Shown here: positions 1 through 5,113 of the stretch, piece after piece
How positions within the stretch are numbered: the stretch's first letter is position 1
Layout: every line of letters begins with the position of its first letter
Source of the DNA: Bacteroidaceae bacterium
GTDB lineage: Bacteria > Bacteroidota > Bacteroidia > Bacteroidales > Bacteroidaceae
Length of the DNA stretch: 5,113 nucleotides
Reading direction: 5' to 3'
Assembly (NCBI GenBank): GCA_900769765.1
Contig: CAAGHW010000040.1
Location: forward strand, 1-5,113
The notes under the pieces: generated by a model
What the model was told of the DNA's origin: nothing
Databases searched by the model: none
What the model saw: only the letters and a program-made list of their open reading frames with translations
Program-made: the position numbers and the translations under genes

Positions 1-1397
1 ATAACACTTTCGGAAAAAAAGGTAATTTCAGATACAACATTACAGCCGACATTCTGGCCAACTACAACAACAATTCCACCATTTCGTTCCAACAGGCATA
101 CGGCGAGTTGAGCTGGAAGTGGCTTACCCTCTCTATCGGCTGCAAGGAAAGATGGGGGGAGCAAGAACACCTCATCCGCAAAGCGATGGGCGAAGCCACA
201 AGTTTCAACAAGGTAGGTCAATACTACCCTCACCTGTTCAATGACCGTTTCAGTAATCTTGGAAGCGGTGGCCTGATATTCAGCGGCAATGGACGTCCCA
301 TACCGCAAGTCAGAATTGAAATTCCAGAATTCGTCAATGTTCCCGGAACAAAAGAATGGCTGAAAATCAGAGCATACATATCGTACGGTTTCTTTACCGA
401 TGGTAAGTATCAACAAGAATTCACCAATATAAATCCTAAAGTCAAATACGGCAGAAACATACTTTATCATGGCAAAGGAGGATTTATCAATATAGGTAAA
501 CCGTCAAGATTCCCCATCACATTCGACGGAGGACTTGAAATGCATACACAGTTCGGTGGCGAAATGTACAACACGGTATATGGAGCCGTTAAAATGCCGG
601 CAAAATTTACAGACTACGTCAAAGCATTCATTCCAATGAGCGGAGGCGAAGACACACCTATGGATGAACAGGCAAACATATCAGGAAACCAGATTGGATG
701 TTGGCACGCCGCACTTACAATCCATACAAAGCCTTTGGAAATCAGGATATACGGAGAGCACATGTTCGAAGACTTTTCACAACTTTTCTTCTTTGAATAC
801 CAAATGAACAACAAAGGCGAAAGAAGAACATTGATATATCCATGGCGAGACATGCTGGTAGGAATAAACATTGCAAACAAATCAAAGATATTGCCATTCA
901 TCTCGAATATAAGATATGAATTCCTGACTACACGCGACCAAAGCGGCGCATTGTATCATGACCCAAGCGAGTTTTTCTATGACCAGATGGACGGTTGCGA
1001 CAACTATCTTAACCATGGAATATATCCGGGATGGCATCACTGGGGTATGGGCATAGGTACTCCTCTAATAATATCACCGGCATACAACAAGAACGGCAGT
1101 CTTGTTTTCAGAAGCAACAGACTTATTGCACACAACATTGGAATAAACGGTATCATAAAAACAAAGATTCCGTTTGCGTATAAATTGAACTATACTTACA
1201 GCGAAAACTGGGGTACATACGTAAATCCTTTTCAGGAAAAAAGATATACGACATCGGTACTTGCCGAAATCACTTGTATGCCCAAAGACACGCAGTGGCT
1301 TGGAACAGTATCTTTCGGATATGACAAAAGCAATTTCATAGGAGAAAACATTGGACTTATGTTTACGATAACACATGTAGGTTCATTCTTTAAATAA
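1..1397 (+). CDS. Capsule assembly Wzi family outer-membrane protein (5'-truncated)
   Basis: The frame is open from base 3 to the TAA at 1395-1397, giving 464 residues with no start inside the window. A TTG at 108 lies within conserved family sequence and is not the real start. The protein matches my recollection of the Bacteroidales branch of the Wzi capsule-assembly family (Pfam Caps_assemb_Wzi): a segment like AYGELSWKWLTLSIGCKERW near the left edge, SGGLIFSGNGRPIPQVRIEI at about nt 267-326, and NHGIYPGWHHWGMGIGTPL at about nt 1011-1067. Alternating aromatic/polar stretches throughout fit a transmembrane beta-barrel, and the end (MFTITHVGSFFK) resembles a closing outer-membrane strand. Wzi of Escherichia coli is an outer-membrane lectin that anchors group 1 capsule at the surface. 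A similar polysaccharide-holding role here is inferred from family membership. The signal peptide and probably a few tens of N-terminal residues are missing to the left. The lipoprotein gene follows after 8 nt, suggesting co-transcription. Confidence 0.85.
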   Translation, partial: NTFGKKGNFRYNITADILANYNNNSTISFQQAYGELSWKWLTLSIGCKERWGEQEHLIRKAMGEATSFNKVGQYYPHLFNDRFSNLGSGGLIFSGNGRPIPQVRIEIPEFVNVPGTKEWLKIRAYISYGFFTDGKYQQEFTNINPKVKYGRNILYHGKGGFINIGKPSRFPITFDGGLEMHTQFGGEMYNTVYGAVKMPAKFTDYVKAFIPMSGGEDTPMDEQANISGNQIGCWHAALTIHTKPLEIRIYGEHMFEDFSQLFFFEYQMNNKGERRTLIYPWRDMLVGINIANKSKILPFISNIRYEFLTTRDQSGALYHDPSEFFYDQMDGCDNYLNHGIYPGWHHWGMGIGTPLIISPAYNKNGSLVFRSNRLIAHNIGINGIIKTKIPFAYKLNYTYSENWGTYVNPFQEKRYTTSVLAEITCMPKDTQWLGTVSFGYDKSNFIGENIGLMFTITHVGSFFK

Positions 1398-1405
1398 GAA
1401 AACGT

Positions 1406-1837
1406 ATGAAAAAAAACATACATATATTTATTCTTCTGGCAACAATAATGCTATCCGCTTGTGACAATGTTTATATAAACGGAGACCTCGACGGCATGTG
1501 GCAATTGCAGAAAGTTGAAAATACAGAAGACAATTCCGTCGAATATAAACAGGAGATATACTACTCTTTCCAACGAAACCTCACATTCATAAGCAAGCAG
1601 AACGAAACGGATGTACCGTTGAGATACTTAGGTAATTTATATTACAGCGAACAGGACAATAGTGTTACAATAAACGGTTTGCGTAACTTCCCGAACGAGA
1701 AGTACGTTGCCACACTTGATGACCTGAAGCAATTTATGATTTTTGACATCGACATAACATTCAATATATTAAAGTTAGATAACGAACAACTTATTATGGA
1801 ATACAAGAACTATCGATATTATCTAAAGAGATGGTAA
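1406..1837 (+). CDS. Small lipocalin-like lipoprotein of unknown function
   Basis: This encodes 143 residues. The N-terminus is a lipoprotein signal: MKK, a hydrophobic stretch (residues 5-16), then the lipobox LSAC with lipidated Cys19. The mature part begins with GDLDGMWQLQKVE (about residues 26-38), which resembles the first strand of the lipocalin-like/DUF4847-type small lipoproteins common in Bacteroides. The rest alternates beta-prone segments and ends in YRYYLKRW, as such small barrels often do. No catalytic motif is visible. Asp20 follows the Cys, but there is no run of acidic residues of the kind linked to surface export in Bacteroidota, so the side of the outer membrane it faces is open. 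It starts 8 nt after the Wzi gene and probably shares its transcript, making an accessory envelope role plausible but unproven. Sampled lines run about 33-43% GC, lower than the downstream genes. There is no clear Shine-Dalgarno sequence. The lipoprotein call is firm; the fold assignment is tentative. Confidence 0.8.
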   Translation: MKKNIHIFILLATIMLSACDNVYINGDLDGMWQLQKVENTEDNSVEYKQEIYYSFQRNLTFISKQNETDVPLRYLGNLYYSEQDNSVTINGLRNFPNEKYVATLDDLKQFMIFDIDITFNILKLDNEQLIMEYKNYRYYLKRW

Positions 1838-1851
1838 TATGTTCCAATAAC

Positions 1852-1869
1852 ATTAACAGAATTAACAGA
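1852..1869. repeat. Tandem 9-bp direct repeat upstream of fabD
   Basis: The 9-mer ATTAACAGA occurs twice head to tail (1852-1860 and 1861-1869), 22 nt before the fabD start. The last nine bases of the second unit plus the next base (TTAACAGAC, 1862-1870) recur at 2764-2772, across the fabD stop codon and just before the GH13 gene. It could be an operator or a slippage product. Nothing in the sequence alone tells these apart, and two copies of an AT-rich 9-mer can arise by chance. Confidence 0.6.
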
Positions 1870-1882
1870 CTTTTAATAAAAG
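1870..1882 (+). other. Short inverted repeat before the fabD start
   Basis: CTTTT-AAT-AAAAG is a perfect 5-bp inverted repeat with a 3-nt loop, ending 9 nt before the fabD ATG. The stem is four A-T pairs and one G-C pair, too weak for a terminator on its own, and it has no following T-run. Its right arm, AAAAG, sits where an A-rich leader often helps initiation in Bacteroidota, which is an equally good reading. Confidence 0.35.
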
Positions 1883-1891
1883 CACTCACAA

Positions 1892-2767
1892 ATGAAAGCA
1901 TTCGTTTTTACAGGACAAGGCTCACAGTTCAGTGGCATGGGTAAGGATTTGTATGAAAACAACCCTGTCGCAAAAGAATATTTCGAGAAAGCCAACGAAA
2001 TCTTAGGTTTCAGAATCACAGATATAATGTTCAACGGCAGCGACGAGGAGTTGCGCCAGACAAAAGTCACACAACCCGCTGTGTTCATCCATTCGGTTGT
2101 AACAGCTCTGTCGCTTGGCGAAGAGTTCAACCCCGACATGGTGGCCGGCCATTCGCTTGGCGAGTTCTCGGCATTGACAGCTGCGGGGGCACTCTCTTTC
2201 GAGGACGGTTTAAGACTTGTCCACAAGCGTGCCGTTGCAATGCAGAAGGCTTGCGAGATGCAGCAATCGACAATGGCAGCCATAATAGGACTCGACGACA
2301 ATGTAATAGAAGATGTATGTAAAGAGATTTACGACAATGGCAAGATTGTTGTTGCAGCCAACTACAACTGCCCTGGACAGATTGTCATCTCAGGCAGCAT
2401 CGAAGGCGTCGAAGAGGCTTGTACCAAGCTGAAGGATGCCGGTGCAAAACATGCATTGCCGTTAAGCGTAAGCGGTGCATTCCATTCACCATTGATGCAA
2501 CCGGCCAAAGAGGAGCTCGAAGCGGCAATAAACGCAACAGAGTTCAAGACACCGCGTTGCCCCGTATATCAGAATGTGGATGCACTCCCCCACACATCGC
2601 CCGACGAGATAAAGAAAAACCTTATTGCACAGCTCACATCACCCGTACGCTGGACATACACCATAAACAACATGATTGACAACGGAGCTGCGGATTTTGT
2701 GGAATGCGGTCCGGGAAATGTACTGAAAGGACTCATCAGAAAGATACAGGCAAAAAGAAATGTTTAA
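1892..2767 (+). CDS. fabD: Malonyl-CoA:ACP transacylase (ACP S-malonyltransferase)
   Basis: FabD transfers the malonyl group from malonyl-CoA to the phosphopantetheine arm of acyl carrier protein, supplying the extender unit for type II fatty-acid synthesis in the cytoplasm. The 291-residue product is close to the usual length (309 in E. coli). Visible family motifs are GQGSQ at residues 8-12 (oxyanion-hole region), the nucleophile elbow GHSLGE with catalytic Ser88, Arg113 in HKRAVAMQ (malonate carboxylate contact), the VISGS strand at 165-169, catalytic His198 in GAFHSPLM, and GPGNVLKGL at 273-281. The ATG at 1892 places the first beta-strand (KAFVFTGQGSQ) directly at the N-terminus, as in homologues, so the start is secure. 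It follows a 54-nt spacer and precedes the GH13 start by 20 nt. No fabH, fabG, fabF or acpP is adjacent in the window. Because FabD is normally essential and all catalytic residues are kept, it is likely the housekeeping enzyme. A polyketide or secondary-lipid trans-acyltransferase is less likely, since no such genes are nearby. Confidence 0.96.
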   Translation: MKAFVFTGQGSQFSGMGKDLYENNPVAKEYFEKANEILGFRITDIMFNGSDEELRQTKVTQPAVFIHSVVTALSLGEEFNPDMVAGHSLGEFSALTAAGALSFEDGLRLVHKRAVAMQKACEMQQSTMAAIIGLDDNVIEDVCKEIYDNGKIVVAANYNCPGQIVISGSIEGVEEACTKLKDAGAKHALPLSVSGAFHSPLMQPAKEELEAAINATEFKTPRCPVYQNVDALPHTSPDEIKKNLIAQLTSPVRWTYTINNMIDNGAADFVECGPGNVLKGLIRKIQAKRNV

Positions 2768-2787
2768 CAGACAAAACATATAAGACA

Positions 2788-4473
2788 ATGTCCAAAATCA
2801 TCATATATCAGCTTCTGCCCCGACTGTTCGGAAACAGCAATGCAAATTGTGTTCCCAACGGCACAATAGAGCAAAACGGTTGCGGAAAATTCAACGATAT
2901 CACTCCCAAAGCACTCCGTGCCATACGTGATATGGGAGCGACGCACGTCTGGTACACTGGCGTCATTGAACACACGACCCGCAGCGATTACAGCAAATAC
3001 GGTATTCCAACCGACCACCCGGCCATTGTAAAAGGAGAGGCAGGCTCACCTTATGCAATAAAGGACTATTACGACAACGACCCCGACCTTGCCGTAAATG
3101 TAGAGAAACGCCGCGAGGAGTTCAAAGCACTCATCGACCGCACACACAAGGCAGGCCTTAAAGTGATCATGGACTTTATCCCCAACCATGTGGCACGTCA
3201 CTACCACAGCGACTGTACCCCAAAAGGAACATATTGCTTTGGAGAGCACGACGACAAGAATGTCTTCTATGCCGGACACAACAATTTCTACTATCTTGGC
3301 AACAGTTCCTACGGCTGTAACCTTGACGCAAAGGATTGTGCCGACGAAGAGTACAGCGAAACACCGCTGCGTGCGACAGGTAACGACTGCTTCGGTTCAC
3401 CCGGACGCAACGACTGGTACGACACCGTTAAACTGAACTACGGTATCGACTACCGCACAGGCAACCGCTGTTTCTCTCCTGTACCCAACACATGGGTAAA
3501 GATGCTCAAGATTTTGAGATATTGGGCTGCTATGGGTATCGACGGTTTCCGTTGCGACATGGTAGAAATGACTCCCGTTGAATTCTGGAATTGGGCTGTT
3601 GCAAAGATTAAAGATGAGTTTCCGGGAATAATATTTATAGGCGAGATATATCAGCCACACATTTACCGTTCATTCATTAAAGAGGGCCACTTCGACTATC
3701 TGTATGACAAGGTGGGACTTTACGACACCTTGCGTGCCGTTATGAACGGCCAGACATCGGCAAACAACATCAGCTATGCACTGCAGAGCACATCGGACAT
3801 ACGCGGCAATATGCTCACATTCCTCGAGAACCACGACGAGCAACGTATCGCATCCGATTTCTTTGCAGCAAAGGCAGAACGCGCTCTTGCAGCCCTCATC
3901 GTTTCAGCCACAACAGGAACAGAGCCTTTCATGTTCTATGCAGGACAGGAGTTCGGTGAACGCGGAATGGACAAAGAGGGTTACAGCGGTGTCGATGGCA
4001 GAACAACCATTTTCGACTATTGGAGCGTAGACACCTTGCGTCGTTGGAAAGGCAACGGCGACTATTCGGGCGAACAGCTCACCGAGCAGGAGAAAAACCT
4101 GCAGGCATTCTATTCACACCTGCTCAACCTTTGCAATAAGGAGCAGGCTCTTGCCGAAGGCGCATACTATGGTATCCAATATGCCAACCCACATTGCGAG
4201 AAGTACGACAGCAACCATATATTCTCGTATCTGCGAGGCTACGGCAAAGAGCTGATGCTCATTGTGACCAACTTCGGCGATTGTGACAAGGAGTGTGAGG
4301 TGACAGTTCCCGAAGAGGCATTTGCATACTTCGGAGCGACATACAGTAACGAAAAACAGGAGACACAAGAACTTTTGAGCGGCAAAAATGTTGAAGTTAC
4401 ATTCAATCCTTTCGACAAGACAACAGTCACCGTTCCTGCGAACAGCGGTGTCATACTTAAATTCAAATTCTAA
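2788..4473 (+). CDS. Cytoplasmic GH13 alpha-amylase-family glycoside hydrolase
   Basis: This 561-residue protein belongs to glycoside hydrolase family 13, retaining enzymes acting on alpha-1,4/1,6-glucans or maltooligosaccharides. The conserved regions are in order: region I DFIPNH with Asp129 and His134; a region V equivalent VKLNYG at 214-219; region II GIDGFRCDM with Arg255 and nucleophile Asp257; region III FIGEIY with acid/base Glu286; region IV FLENHDEQR with His349 and Asp350. The barrel is interrupted after its third strand by domain B (about 135-230), and a beta-rich C-terminal domain covers roughly 445-561. The N-terminus (MSKIIIYQLLPRLFG) is the first barrel strand, with no signal peptide or lipobox, so the enzyme should act in the cytosol on imported oligosaccharides or stored glycogen. 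The ATG at 2788 is chosen over an in-frame ATG at 2704, which lies inside fabD and adds unrelated residues. Domain B has six cysteines. The exact specificity (alpha-amylase, neopullulanase, maltogenic) cannot be read from the sequence. Sampled lines are about 50-53% GC. Confidence 0.92.
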   Translation: MSKIIIYQLLPRLFGNSNANCVPNGTIEQNGCGKFNDITPKALRAIRDMGATHVWYTGVIEHTTRSDYSKYGIPTDHPAIVKGEAGSPYAIKDYYDNDPDLAVNVEKRREEFKALIDRTHKAGLKVIMDFIPNHVARHYHSDCTPKGTYCFGEHDDKNVFYAGHNNFYYLGNSSYGCNLDAKDCADEEYSETPLRATGNDCFGSPGRNDWYDTVKLNYGIDYRTGNRCFSPVPNTWVKMLKILRYWAAMGIDGFRCDMVEMTPVEFWNWAVAKIKDEFPGIIFIGEIYQPHIYRSFIKEGHFDYLYDKVGLYDTLRAVMNGQTSANNISYALQSTSDIRGNMLTFLENHDEQRIASDFFAAKAERALAALIVSATTGTEPFMFYAGQEFGERGMDKEGYSGVDGRTTIFDYWSVDTLRRWKGNGDYSGEQLTEQEKNLQAFYSHLLNLCNKEQALAEGAYYGIQYANPHCEKYDSNHIFSYLRGYGKELMLIVTNFGDCDKECEVTVPEEAFAYFGATYSNEKQETQELLSGKNVEVTFNPFDKTTVTVPANSGVILKFKF

Positions 4474-4476
4474 AAG

Positions 4477-5113
4477 ATGAAGAAATTCCTAATATCATTG
4501 GCATTATGCCTTGTTGCGGTCATTGCAAAAGCACAGGTATTCCTCGACTATGCGACAATCGAAGATATCGTGAAAAACGAACGCGAATATTTCGATGAGA
4601 TTGTAGGCATATACAAGAGCGATGACCCTATGATACGCCTCGATGATATGGCACTTGTATATTACGGCCAGGCTTTCTTGCCACAATACAACCCTGGCAA
4701 CGACGAGAACGAGAAGGCTCTGAAGAGGTTCCACGATGCCGGCAACCATGCCGAAGCATACAACACTGCTAAAAAGATTATGGAGTACAACCCCGTAAGC
4801 CTTAATGCATTGTTCAATCTGCTGATATCGTCAAAAGAGCTTGGCAAGAGTAAAGAGGAGTTCGATTCCTATGCCAACAAATATCAGAAGATATTGAACA
4901 TGATAACAGAGTACGGCAATGGCAACACCGCCGATTCACCGTTCAAGGTAATATGCCCCGACGACCAGAATTATGTGCTGTTCCATGAGCTTGAGATAGA
5001 AAGAGAGATTTCGCGCGAACTTGACACCGAGACGCTATGCAATATAATCGTTGTCGAACCGAGCAAGAAATTCCAGTACAGACGAGTATATTTCGATTTG
5101 AGTCTGTTTCTGA
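4477..5113 (+). CDS. DUF4919-like exported protein (3'-truncated)
   Basis: The ATG at 4477, 3 nt after the GH13 stop codon, opens a frame that continues to the window edge (212 complete codons). Residues 1-19 form a signal peptide: MKK, a hydrophobic core (LISLALCLVAVIA), and a likely signal peptidase I cut at AKA|Q. There is no lipobox, so the product is probably periplasmic or secreted. The mature protein resembles the DUF4919 family of Bacteroidota: a region like RLDDMALVYYGQAF (residues 54-67) and a closing YRRVYFDLS (201-209). Since family members tend to end soon after such a strand, perhaps only a few residues are missing. Residues about 82-125 look alpha-helical, and AEAYNTAKKIMEYNPVSLNA followed by an ELGKSKEEF segment is reminiscent of a TPR unit; that is inference. 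The function is unknown and no catalytic motif is seen. The 3-nt spacing points to co-transcription and possible translational coupling with the GH13 gene, but the products should lie in different compartments. Confidence 0.8.
   Translation, partial: MKKFLISLALCLVAVIAKAQVFLDYATIEDIVKNEREYFDEIVGIYKSDDPMIRLDDMALVYYGQAFLPQYNPGNDENEKALKRFHDAGNHAEAYNTAKKIMEYNPVSLNALFNLLISSKELGKSKEEFDSYANKYQKILNMITEYGNGNTADSPFKVICPDDQNYVLFHELEIEREISRELDTETLCNIIVVEPSKKFQYRRVYFDLSLFL

Noticed and set aside
108..110. TTG as the start of the Wzi-family gene
   Set aside because: The frame is open upstream to the window edge and the upstream residues look like family sequence, so this is an internal leucine codon.
1870..1891. 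Rho-independent terminator between the lipoprotein gene and fabD
   Set aside because: The only inverted repeat has a 5-bp, almost all A-T stem and no T-run after it.
1873..2301. A 142-codon open frame on the minus strand across the start of fabD
   Set aside because: It is antisense to a strongly conserved enzyme gene. Its translation shows no recognisable motif and has the composition expected from reverse reading of fabD codons.
2704..2787. An N-terminal extension of the GH13 protein starting inside fabD
   Set aside because: The 28 extra codons overlap fabD in another frame and give a basic, non-conserved stretch. The first barrel strand starts at the ATG at 2788.
3176..3436. Alternative-frame open frames within the GH13 gene on both strands
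   Set aside because: They are shadows of the conserved catalytic-domain coding sequence, with low-complexity translations and no family resemblance.
5111..5113. TGA at the last three bases as a stop for the last gene
   Set aside because: It is out of frame with the coding sequence, which reads CTG at 5110-5112 and is still open at the edge. The frame holding this TGA is closed by another TGA at 5099-5101.

Overview
The window looks like chromosomal DNA from a member of the Bacteroidota, most likely order Bacteroidales (Bacteroides/Prevotella-like). The grounds are the protein families present (a Bacteroides-type Wzi capsule-assembly protein, a small lipocalin-like lipoprotein, a cytosolic Bacteroidales-type GH13 enzyme and a DUF4919-like exported protein) and the lack of clear Shine-Dalgarno sequences before any start codon, as is usual in this phylum. 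All five genes are on the + strand and closely packed.

Layout: (1) 1-1397, the 3' part of an outer-membrane Wzi-family beta-barrel gene, cut by the left edge. (2) 1406-1837, a 143-residue lipoprotein starting 8 nt after the Wzi gene. (3) 1838-1891, a 54-nt AT-rich spacer, the longest non-coding stretch, holding a tandem 9-bp repeat and a small inverted repeat. (4) 1892-2767, fabD, malonyl-CoA:ACP transacylase, with its catalytic motifs intact. (5) 2788-4473, a GH13 alpha-amylase-superfamily enzyme without a signal peptide, with an intact catalytic triad and a cysteine-rich domain B. (6) 4477-5113, a DUF4919-like exported protein, cut by the right edge probably only a few residues before its end.

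The genes appear to form one or two transcription units: a cell-envelope pair (Wzi plus lipoprotein), then fabD-GH13-DUF4919-like, with spacers of 20 and 3 nt. The products span envelope/capsule assembly, fatty-acid synthesis and intracellular alpha-glucan breakdown, so they share no obvious single pathway. Co-transcription may reflect general growth-linked expression rather than a dedicated system. No mobile element, CRISPR array, tRNA, rRNA or defence gene was seen. The most notable features are the regularly spaced cysteines in the GH13 domain B, the repeat-bearing spacer before fabD, and fabD lying outside a fatty-acid synthesis cluster. I do not see convincing evidence of an undescribed system here.
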